A stretch of DNA of 8,090 bases from Candidatus Babeliales bacterium. Its GTDB lineage: Bacteria; Babelota; Babeliae; Babelales; CAZZPM01. Position 1 is the stretch's first letter. Each line of letters begins with the position of its first letter. This document shows positions 1 through 5,567 of the stretch, in pieces. The stretch spans positions 1-8,090 of the forward strand of contig JAESUJ010000097.1 in assembly GCA_016763165.1 (NCBI GenBank). The letters run 5' to 3'. Made by a program: the position numbers and the translations under genes. A model generated the notes under the pieces. That model worked only from the letters and a program-made list of their open reading frames with translations. It had not been told where the DNA came from and ran no database searches.

Positions 1-331
1 AATCTGCTTTCCAGTTCTCAACTGATCCCCAGGTTTTGATAATTTCTTTTGTTAATGTTCCATTATTAAGATCTTTGTTTGCGCCATGAAGATTTCCAAA
101 ATAGAGTTCATGAAGAATCATGCCATTGTATTCGAAGCCATAGCTACGACGACGATCTGCGTAGAGTAAGCTTGCTCCTTGGCCATTTGCGCGCATTTCT
201 GCAAGTTCTTTATTCAATCCGTTTACTTGATTAACATATCCTTTGTATAGATTCCAGTGGTCATCAACTTGATCTTGGGAAATATTAATAAGGTTTTGTG
301 GCTTTAGTTGTTCTTGTACGGTGTAGTTCAT
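1..331 (-). CDS. Fe/Mn-family superoxide dismutase, N-terminal part (gene continues beyond left edge)
   Basis: This gene reads leftward from the ATG at 331-329 and runs off the window after 110 complete codons, so only the N-terminal half is visible. Superoxide dismutase converts superoxide to oxygen and hydrogen peroxide at an Fe or Mn centre. Visible motifs are an N-terminal helix with DHWNLYKGYVNQVN (residues 24-37), in which His25 sits where the first metal ligand is expected, and EYNGMILHELYFGNL (67-81), in which His74 is the expected second ligand. WGSVENWKAD (101-110) matches the conserved 'fGS.e.fk..F' stretch that precedes the third and fourth ligands, which lie outside the window. 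The spacing and the NGMxLHELYF form resemble a divergent bacterial SOD subgroup rather than E. coli SodA/SodB. No signal peptide is seen, so it is probably cytoplasmic. An AAAGGA ribosome-binding site lies just upstream of the ATG. Whether it uses Fe or Mn cannot be read from this part. Confidence 0.88.
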   Translation of the reverse strand, partial: MNYTVQEQLKPQNLINISQDQVDDHWNLYKGYVNQVNGLNKELAEMRANGQGASLLYADRRRSYGFEYNGMILHELYFGNLHGANKDLNNGTLTKEIIKTWGSVENWKAD

Positions 332-489
332 GTAATCCTTTGAGGTTTTAAAAAATAATAAAATTAATAAGGACTTGAAAGCATGTAATGTAACTGTTTT
401 TTATAAATCAGCTTTCTTTTCTTGTAGCATTCAAGATATACATAGAATATCAATTTTTTTTATGAATGCAATTGAGGAAAGGGATATGT

Positions 490-1470
490 ATGGTTACAAT
501 TTTTATATTTTATATTACATTGTTCTGTTCTGTTTCATCTACAGAGGCTGCTTTTTATAGTGAAAGACAAATTTCTACATTGGATTCTTTGCAGAATAAT
601 ATTGCACAAGAACTATCAGTAGAGTTATTTGGTACGTTACATTTTTTAGAAAATCCTACCTCTCAAAAACAAGAGTGGCTTCTGCTTGTTTTAACATATA
701 TAACTCTTGAAAGAGGGGGTGATGCATCTAGATATTATACGTATTGGCAAGATCATAGCCAGCTCAAAGAGCATGCTTTCTGGCTAGAAAATGCTGAGAG
801 AATTCCTCGAGAATATTTAATGTCTATGCTGAAAGAAAAAATATCTCAATACCCATTTAGTTTTTTTGATCAAGTAAATGACTATCTGTTTGATGATATA
901 GTTCCAAAAGCAACTTGTATCAGAAAAGTTCTGTTCCCATACAAAAAAAGTATAAGTTATTTAGTTTTGCAAGAAACAGTAGAGGGTTTGCCGATTAAGG
1001 TTTTATCTGTTTTTTGTGAAAAATTGGAAAGAGATCTATTACAGCTTTTAGAACCAGCTATTTTGGCGAATTTTACTGAAAAAAAGAGAGTTTGGATTTT
1101 ACTTGTTGCTACGTACATTGCCCTTAAAGATGAAAAAGATATCTATATCTATACTTTACTCTGGAACAAATTTGATTGCTTACAGGGCCATGTTAAATAT
1201 TTACAATCTTCAAATTCGGATTCTATTCGCATGGTTAAACAGATGATGTATGAGCATAAGCCGACAGTATTGAAGTCAGTAGAAAATTGTCTATTGCATG
1301 ATACTTCCTTTTCAGATCTTCAAGAAAATCAGCTGTTACCGGCTTTGAAATTTTATATAATAAAGTATGGTAGAGTTATTTTCAATGAAGTGCTAGATGA
1401 TTTATCAGTGAAAATAGTAAGAAGTTTTTTAAATAAGAATGGGACAGTCGCTCTTATTTTGTTGAGGTGA
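490..1470 (+). CDS. Secreted helical protein of unknown function with two internal repeat units
   Basis: I do not recognise a family for this 326-residue protein. I chose the ATG at 490 rather than the in-frame ATG at 466 because a purine-rich ribosome-binding site (GAGGAAAGGG, 474-483) lies six bases before it, and because the protein then begins with a clean signal peptide: hydrophobic residues 2-15 and a probable cleavage near TEA-A (18-21), with no lipobox. The mature part is predicted helical, with no obvious membrane span or catalytic motif. Residues about 38-133 and 177-269 align with each other at an offset near 139. Shared positions include Trp63/Trp202, LLLV/ILLV, TYI.L (69-73 and 208-212), Trp86/Trp225, His95/His234 and Leu99/Leu238. 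The segments after each unit (about 150-184 and the last 40 residues) also look related, so the mature protein seems to be two copies of one domain of about 140-160 residues. The ORF stops at TGA, 126 bases before pgsA on the same strand; co-transcription is possible. A periplasmic or exported host-contact role is only a guess. Confidence 0.8.
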   Translation: MVTIFIFYITLFCSVSSTEAAFYSERQISTLDSLQNNIAQELSVELFGTLHFLENPTSQKQEWLLLVLTYITLERGGDASRYYTYWQDHSQLKEHAFWLENAERIPREYLMSMLKEKISQYPFSFFDQVNDYLFDDIVPKATCIRKVLFPYKKSISYLVLQETVEGLPIKVLSVFCEKLERDLLQLLEPAILANFTEKKRVWILLVATYIALKDEKDIYIYTLLWNKFDCLQGHVKYLQSSNSDSIRMVKQMMYEHKPTVLKSVENCLLHDTSFSDLQENQLLPALKFYIIKYGRVIFNEVLDDLSVKIVRSFLNKNGTVALILLR

Positions 1471-1596
1471 CATGATCAGAAATTAGAGAAAGTAGTAGAC
1501 TTATTCATATTTTTTTAATAGAGAGTTGCAATACTTAATAGGTTGGATAAACTTAAAAATAAATCCTATTGGTATGTTAAAATAAGAAAGTTTCTT

Positions 1597-2166
1597 ATGT
1601 TTAAAGCTGTCTCTTTTCTGACTATTGCAAATGTTTTGACTCTATTTCGTATCGTGGTGACTCCATTTTTGATGTATGAAATTCTTGCTGGAAACTATTA
1701 TAAAGCATTTGTTTTTATGGTAATGGGTGGATTGAGTGATCTATTGGATGGTCTTGCTGCTCGATACTTTCAAGATGAGTCCGAGTTTGGTCTAATATTT
1801 GATCCGATTGCAGATAAAATATTTTTATCTGGTCTCTGCTTAGCTCTTATTTTAACACCATTTCCTCTGTTTTTAATACCAACATGGTTTGTACTATTGG
1901 TAGTAATTCGAGATTTTTGTTTAATTGGAGCAGGTTTTTTTATTTTGAAAAATGGATTCCGTGTCTCTTTGGCCCCTAGTTTTTGGGGCAAAGCGAGCAC
2001 AGCATTGTTGATGCTTGGTATCACTGTATTATGTTTTCAGTATTTGCTTTCATGGCATGTTATCCAGTTTGGAACGCCATTCTGGATTATTTGCGCATTG
2101 TTCAATGTTGGCTCAGGGTTACATTACGTAGTGAGAGGTTGCTTGATGCTTTTGAAACGAGCTTAA
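1597..2166 (+). CDS. pgsA: CDP-alcohol phosphatidyltransferase, probably phosphatidylglycerophosphate synthase
   Basis: This integral membrane enzyme probably transfers the phosphatidyl group of CDP-diacylglycerol to glycerol-3-phosphate, giving phosphatidylglycerophosphate and CMP, the committed step to phosphatidylglycerol. The complete family signature D-x2-DG-x2-AR-x8-G-x3-D-x3-D is present as Asp48, Asp51-Gly52, Ala55-Arg56, Gly65, Asp69 and Asp73; the aspartates bind metal and catalyse. The N-terminal IANVLTLFRIVVTPFL (10-25) matches the usual 'PNiLTlfRi...P' start of PgsA-like members. Several hydrophobic segments follow, consistent with about six helices. The ATG at 1597 gives 189 residues, close to the family length, with a purine stretch (AATAAGAAAG) six bases upstream. 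The frame is open back to a TTG at 1543, which would add 18 basic residues but has no good ribosome-binding site. Phosphatidylserine synthase or a CDP-alcohol-type cardiolipin synthase share the motif, so substrate choice is inferred. Confidence 0.87.
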   Translation: MFKAVSFLTIANVLTLFRIVVTPFLMYEILAGNYYKAFVFMVMGGLSDLLDGLAARYFQDESEFGLIFDPIADKIFLSGLCLALILTPFPLFLIPTWFVLLVVIRDFCLIGAGFFILKNGFRVSLAPSFWGKASTALLMLGITVLCFQYLLSWHVIQFGTPFWIICALFNVGSGLHYVVRGCLMLLKRA

Positions 2167-2250
2167 GTTCACCATCTTGAGCTAAAAAATTAGGAAGAGC
2201 GATAATTAGTTTGGTGATAAGCCAAAAGTAAATATAATACACTTGATTTT

Positions 2251-3549
2251 TTAAACCTCAATAAAAGACCCAGCAATATAACCGCTGATTGCTCCGGCGA
2301 TTACTGAACAAGTTATTCCTACGATTATACTTTTAGCCAATATTTTCATTGCATTGTCATGCCATTTTCTGTTAAGAATATCTTTCGCGGTTTCTGCGTA
2401 AATCGATATTAAGTTTTGATCTATATCATGTTTAATAAGTAGGTCAAAAAGTGTTTGATAGTTATTGTCAGCTGCAATGTGCAAAGCAGAAAAACCATGT
2501 TTATTCTGTTTGTTGAGGCTTGCTTCAGCATTAATTAAATCGAGTATTGTTTGAGTATTATTTTGTATAGCAGCGTAGTGTAAAGGAGAGTTCCCTTCTA
2601 TGTCAGCATCTTGCAATGATCCATTTTCTATGAAAAAAAGAATAGCATTCTGATCATTTCTATTTTTTATAGCGAGATGAAGAGGGAGTTGATCGAACTT
2701 GTTTTTATGATTTATTGCAGATCCTCGTTTGGTCAAAAAGAATATGTTTTTTTCTTGTTTGCCAGAACATGCCAAATGAAGCGGTTGATTGCCTTCTTTG
2801 TCGATATCATGCATTGAGAGTCCTTTCTTAATCACTTGCTCTAATATTTGAACAGTTCCATAGTAAGCAGCGTAGTGCAAGACTGTTTGATTGTTGAAAT
2901 TTTTGATAAACAGATTCGCATGCGATTCTGAAAGTGTTTCAAACGCTTCAAGGTTGTTATGTTTTATTGCATAAAAAAGAGGTGTATTGCCTTGGTTATC
3001 TACAGCGTTGATTTCTGTTTGTAGCGATAGGAGGCGGGATAGAAGATTTTTATTGGCATATTTTGCAGCAAAGTGCAAAGGCGTTTGGAGATCATTATTT
3101 TTGCTATTTATCTGTTGTCTGTTTTTATCTAAAAGTTGAATAGCCATAGCTGTTCTGTTGTATTCAAAAGCATTATGCAACAGTGTATTCCCAGAAGCAT
3201 CATGAACATTTGTTGGTACGTTATTGCTGATAAGCATATTAAAGAGAGGCGTATGATCTGCTTCTATGGCAAGTGAGAGCATTGTTTTTCCGTTGCCATA
3301 GGAATCTTGTATAGAAAGAATTTGTTTGAAAAAGTCTTCAGTTTGTGCTTGTAGTAAAAGTGAATAAAGACGATTTGCATTTTTCCAATTGAGAGCATTT
3401 TGAATGCCTTGGCGTAATTCTCTTGTTGGATCTACGGTGACATGCTCAACTCTTTGTGTTTGGGTTCCGTTATATCGATTACTGCCAAAACTAAAAAGAG
3501 CACTTGATGTACAGATATATATGATTATTAATAAGTAATTTTTATTCAT
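2251..3549 (-). CDS. Exported ankyrin-repeat protein with C-terminal hydrophobic tail
   Basis: This is a 432-residue protein. I start it at the ATG at 3549-3547, after a purine-rich AGAGAAAA, rather than at an upstream in-frame TTG (3624), because the protein then opens with a signal peptide (residues 1-22, hydrophobic 6-20). A helical segment (about 40-85) leads into roughly nine ankyrin repeats of 33 residues (about 87-384). They are recognisable by repeated G-N-T-P-L-H-x-A cores such as GNTLLHNAF, LQTPLHFAA, NQTVLHYAA, GNQPLHLAC, DQLPLHLAI, GNSPLHYAA and GFSALHIAA. The last 30 residues are hydrophobic and glycine-spaced (IIVGITCSVIAGAISGYIAG), which looks like a membrane tail or hairpin. 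Ankyrin repeats bind proteins and have no activity of their own; in intracellular bacteria such proteins are often host-directed. The signal peptide suggests an envelope or exported location. The gene is convergent with pgsA, 84 bases away, and has its own promoter candidate. The binding partner cannot be predicted. Confidence 0.9.
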   Translation of the reverse strand: MNKNYLLIIIYICTSSALFSFGSNRYNGTQTQRVEHVTVDPTRELRQGIQNALNWKNANRLYSLLLQAQTEDFFKQILSIQDSYGNGKTMLSLAIEADHTPLFNMLISNNVPTNVHDASGNTLLHNAFEYNRTAMAIQLLDKNRQQINSKNNDLQTPLHFAAKYANKNLLSRLLSLQTEINAVDNQGNTPLFYAIKHNNLEAFETLSESHANLFIKNFNNQTVLHYAAYYGTVQILEQVIKKGLSMHDIDKEGNQPLHLACSGKQEKNIFFLTKRGSAINHKNKFDQLPLHLAIKNRNDQNAILFFIENGSLQDADIEGNSPLHYAAIQNNTQTILDLINAEASLNKQNKHGFSALHIAADNNYQTLFDLLIKHDIDQNLISIYAETAKDILNRKWHDNAMKILAKSIIVGITCSVIAGAISGYIAGSFIEV

Positions 3550-3595
3550 GATTTTCTCTGTGGTTATATTTTTAATAGAAATAAATACTATAATA

Positions 3596-3624
3596 AAGAT
3601 ATAACAAAAAAATGTACTTATCAA
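3596..3624 (-). promoter_or_regulatory. Candidate sigma-70 promoter of the ankyrin gene
   Basis: On the minus strand a TTGATA (3624-3619, 5/6 to the -35 consensus) is followed by a 17-base spacer and TATCTT (3601-3596, 4/6 to the -10 consensus). Transcription would begin near 3590, giving a leader of about 40 bases before the ATG at 3549. The region is very AT-rich, so a chance match is quite possible. Confidence 0.3.
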
Positions 3625-3783
3625 ATGGGGTATGATTAAATCATTGTTTTGTATTGAAAATCATATATATCAGTGAAAATTCTAAAAAAGACCTCAGAAA
3701 TAGAGCAGATCGTTCAAAGAAATTTATTGTTCAAGGATTTGGTTTTTCTTCAATTAGTTTATGTACGAAAATGAGAGACTGTC

Positions 3784-4161
3784 TTACTTTGTTATATTGT
3801 TTATTACATCCATTGGCAAGATTGCTCCCCATGCTAGAAAAAATGGAATATAATTATATCCTTCTTTTAATTGATATAAGTATACAGCTCCTCCTAACAT
3901 AGCAGCTCTTTTTATTATATCTACAGTGTAATATAGGGAGTCTGCATAATCCCTTGATCCTTTGCGAGCATTTTTTAATTCATCAATTGATTTTTTGAGA
4001 ATCTCAAGAGTAACAGGTTTTTCTTCTTCTATCTGTTCATTTGCAATAGATTCATCAACAGATGTACTATTAGTTCCTGCTTTTATTTCTATGCTAGCAG
4101 CGTATGCAGGCGCTGATATTGCAAAGAAGGCAGTAGTAAAAATTATTAATAATTTGTTCAT
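3784..4161 (-). CDS. Small exported protein of unknown function
   Basis: This 125-residue protein is unrecognised. The ATG at 4161 is well supported: GAGGA lies eight bases upstream, and the N-terminus is a textbook signal peptide (basic MNK, hydrophobic 4-17, cleavage expected after AYA at 19-21). The mature part of about 104 residues has an acidic stretch with EQIEEEKP (about 43-50), then a charged helical segment (LEILKKSIDELKNARKG), then two short hydrophobic stretches near the C-terminus (AAMLGGAVYLYQL and YIPFFLAWGAILPMDVI). These last could sit in or on a membrane. There are no cysteines and no catalytic motif. It lies between rplU and the ankyrin gene on the same strand but is separated from rplU by a terminator, so it is probably transcribed alone. 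The export signal and ribosome-binding site make it a real gene rather than a chance ORF; its function is open. Confidence 0.8.
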   Translation of the reverse strand: MNKLLIIFTTAFFAISAPAYAASIEIKAGTNSTSVDESIANEQIEEEKPVTLEILKKSIDELKNARKGSRDYADSLYYTVDIIKRAAMLGGAVYLYQLKEGYNYIPFFLAWGAILPMDVINNITK

Positions 4162-4184
4162 TCTTTATTCCTCAATAATGGTTT

Positions 4185-4222
4185 ATCTTATAAGATTTAT
4201 ATATCTAAGAATATTATAAGAT
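4185..4222 (-). promoter_or_regulatory. AT-rich promoter region with palindrome and direct repeat before the small exported protein
   Basis: On the minus strand a perfect TATAAT (4218-4213) lies about 52 bases before the ATG at 4161 and would serve as the -10 box; no good -35 box is present at 16-18 bases. The nonamer TTATAAGAT occurs at 4188-4196 and again at 4214-4222, 26 bases apart. The first copy is part of the perfect 12-base palindrome ATCTTATAAGAT (4185-4196), which would lie in the early transcribed region. This could be a repressor site, a second -10 box, or simply AT-rich sequence. Confidence 0.35.
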
Positions 4223-4287
4223 AGTTGTTTTGTCCTGATCTTCTATGTAGAAACTCTCTTTTATAACAAAAAAACATGTTAAATATA

Positions 4288-4315
4288 AAAAAAGCGAGGA
4301 TATCCCCGCTTTTTT
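4288..4315 (-). terminator. Rho-independent terminator of rplU (bidirectional)
   Basis: A hairpin with arms AAAAAAGCG and CGCTTTTTT is extended inward, past one A/C mismatch, by two G-C pairs around an ATAT loop. Read on the minus strand it ends in a run of six T, 27 bases beyond the rplU stop codon at 4342. It also has a T-run on the plus strand, but no plus-strand gene ends nearby. It separates rplU from the small exported gene downstream. Confidence 0.85.
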
Positions 4316-4341
4316 AAATTCTTACAATTAAGTCAGTACAA

Positions 4342-4680
4342 CTAAATTGCTTCGATACGTAAAACGGTAATCGGTTGACGATGACCTTTTTTTACATGGG
4401 ATTTTTTACGTCGCTTAAATTTATAAGCGATCAGTTTTTCACCTTTGGTATGTTTAATGATGCTTGTAACAATTTGAGCACCAGCAACATAAGGTGTACC
4501 GATTTGAATGCCTTCTTCATCTGTTTTACGGAGCAATACTTCTTGAATGATAACTGCATCGCCAGCTTCACCTTCAAGTAGTTCTACCGCAACAGTTTTG
4601 CCTGGAATACCTTGATACTGTTTGCCACCAGTGACAAAAATTGCATACGTATCAAAGATAGGAAACGTTGGTCTGTTCAT
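4342..4680 (-). CDS. rplU: 50S ribosomal protein L21 (bL21)
   Basis: L21 binds 23S rRNA in the large ribosomal subunit. The family pattern is clear: YAIFVTGGKQYQ (residues 12-23) matches the usual N-terminal 'YAIvetGGKQY', followed by GDAVIIQEVLL in the middle, and the basic C-terminal YKFKRRKKSHVKKGHRQPITVLRI, given here in outline only: YKFKRRKK at the start and GHRQPITVLRI at the end. At 112 residues it is about nine longer than typical L21 because of an N-terminal extension (MNRPTFPIFDT) before the conserved Tyr. No internal start exists before the conserved core, so the extension looks real. GGAAGG lies 11 bases upstream of the ATG, a slightly long spacing. Most bacteria place rpmA (L27) directly downstream; here a terminator and an unrelated exported protein follow instead. 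A strong promoter lies about 100 bases upstream, leaving a leader that could carry autoregulation. Confidence 0.96.
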   Translation of the reverse strand: MNRPTFPIFDTYAIFVTGGKQYQGIPGKTVAVELLEGEAGDAVIIQEVLLRKTDEEGIQIGTPYVAGAQIVTSIIKHTKGEKLIAYKFKRRKKSHVKKGHRQPITVLRIEAI

Positions 4681-4787
4681 AATAATAATAACCTTCCACG
4701 AAGTTTTTTAAAATCTATTTGAAAATAGTCTAGCAGTAAATTAAACTTTTGATACCATTTTCTAAAATTAGCTAAAATTCATTAAAA

Positions 4788-4815
4788 ATTATAGCAAAAT
4801 CTCTTTTTTTGTCGA
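4788..4815 (-). promoter_or_regulatory. Strong sigma-70 promoter of rplU with extended -10
   Basis: On the minus strand TCGACA (4815-4810, 5/6 to the -35 consensus) is followed by a 16-base spacer ending in TGC and a perfect TATAAT (4793-4788), so the -10 box is of the extended TGn type. Transcription would start near 4781, giving an rplU leader of about 100 bases. It lies just after the ssb stop codon, so rplU need not depend on read-through from ssb. Confidence 0.65.
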
Positions 4816-4833
4816 GCAATCAATTATAAACAA

Positions 4834-5355
4834 TTAAAATGGCAAATCATCTTCAAATGGTTGAACATCAGGAAGGTCTACTTCTCCAGATGTTTCCACA
4901 TTAATTGTTGTTTTTTTACTGCGAGGAATTTTAGGGGCACTTCTTTGAGTTTTTGCAGTCATAGACTGATCAACTGAAGCGGTTCCAAAATTGTTTTTGT
5001 TGTCAAAGTCTGAAGTTTGACTGTTTCCACTTGTAGGCATGAAAGTAATTCTTTCGCCCGCAATGGAATGCTTGCTTCGTTTTTGACCATCAGTTTCCCA
5101 TGTATCAAGTTTAAGGCGTCCTTCAATTAATACAAGGCGTCCTTTCTCGAGATATTTATTGCTTGATTCTGCTTGAGCACCCCAGAAATCAATATCAACA
5201 TAGCAAACTTCTTGTACCATTGCTCCTTGGTTGTTCTTGTATTGGCGATTTACAGCAAGGCCAAGACGACAAACTGACTGACCGGAGTCAAGTTGTTTGA
5301 GTTCTGGATCACGAGTGAGATTTCCCATTAAAATAATGCGATTAAAGCTAGACAT
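4834..5355 (-). CDS. ssb: Single-stranded DNA-binding protein
   Basis: SSB coats single-stranded DNA during replication, repair and recombination and recruits partner proteins through its C-terminal tip. The N-terminal OB fold (about residues 4-107) is evident from FNRIILMGNLTRDPEL (4-19), the core VDIDFWGAQAE (53-63) with Trp59, YLEKGRLVLIEGRL (68-81) and Trp86 in DTWE; aromatic residues at such positions stack on DNA bases. A flexible polar linker (about 108-160) rich in Ser, Thr, Asn and Lys leads to the acidic tip EDDLPF (168-173), equivalent to the DDIPF of E. coli. The length of 173 is normal. AAGGA lies nine bases before the ATG. The gene is divergent from the ABC-F gene and upstream of rplU on the same strand. 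The intact tip indicates a replicative, fully functional SSB rather than a specialised phage or plasmid copy. Confidence 0.96.
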   Translation of the reverse strand: MSSFNRIILMGNLTRDPELKQLDSGQSVCRLGLAVNRQYKNNQGAMVQEVCYVDIDFWGAQAESSNKYLEKGRLVLIEGRLKLDTWETDGQKRSKHSIAGERITFMPTSGNSQTSDFDNKNNFGTASVDQSMTAKTQRSAPKIPRSKKTTINVETSGEVDLPDVQPFEDDLPF

Positions 5356-5413
5356 AGCAACTATTCCTTTGTTGAACTAAAAAATTTGTAACGTTTATAA
5401 CAACTACAGGGGA

Positions 5414-5442
5414 AGTGTAGCGAACATTTTTTTTTTTGACAA
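5414..5442 (-). promoter_or_regulatory. Candidate promoter of ssb
   Basis: On the minus strand TTGTCA (5442-5437, 5/6 to the -35 consensus) is followed by a 17-base spacer, containing most of a run of 11 A, and by TACACT (5419-5414, 4/6 to the -10 consensus). The start site would be near 5407, about 50 bases before the ssb ATG. A second possible -10 box, TGT-TATAAA, lies at 5402-5394. A choice between them is not possible by eye. Confidence 0.4.
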
Positions 5443-5508
5443 ATCAATTGAAAAAAACTCAAAAAGCATCGTTTTATTTTTTTTACTGTTAAAGTTGGGA
5501 TCTTTTGT

Positions 5509-5514
5509 TACAAT
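5509..5514 (+). promoter_or_regulatory. Candidate extended -10 box of the ABC-F gene
   Basis: TACAAT (5/6 to consensus) preceded by TGT forms an extended -10 box about 54 bases before the ATG at 5568. The -35 region is poor (TGTTAA at 5487-5492, spacer 16), which is tolerated with an extended -10. It is divergent from the ssb promoter. Confidence 0.35.
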
Positions 5515-5567
5515 ACGGAATAATAATGAGTTATTAGTAAATGTTTTTTTAAAAAGATGGTTTTTGT

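Noticed and set aside
332..489. Promoters of the divergent SOD and secreted-protein genes
   Set aside because: Several weak boxes exist (for example TTGTAG at 422-427 with TAGAAT at 443-448, spacer 15) but none combines two good boxes with normal spacing.
375..560. Plus-strand open frame of 61 codons before the secreted protein
   Set aside because: It starts at TTG, overlaps the signal-peptide region of the gene at 490 in another frame, and has no ribosome-binding site.
2161..2194. Possible terminator of pgsA: GCTTAAG/CTTGAGC stem overlapping the stop codon, then CTAA/TTAG
   Set aside because: Stems are short with one G-U pair, and no T-run follows on either strand, so I cannot call a terminator.
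3654..3902. Plus-strand open frame of 82 codons opposite the small exported protein
   Set aside because: It begins at a TTG with no ribosome-binding site and its second half is antisense to a better-supported gene with a signal peptide.
3962..4219. Plus-strand open frame of 85 codons
   Set aside because: It is almost wholly antisense to the small exported protein at 3784-4161; its hydrophobic character is explained as the antisense shadow.
5427..5437. Run of 11 T as a phase-variable tract
   Set aside because: It is intergenic in a very AT-rich genome and better explained as part of the ssb promoter spacer; it could alter spacing but there is no evidence that it varies.
5436..5464. Perfect TTGACA on the plus strand as -35 box for the ABC-F gene
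   Set aside because: No -10 box lies at 16-18 bases (TCAAAA only) and the start would be over 90 bases upstream; the TACAAT at 5509 is a better candidate.
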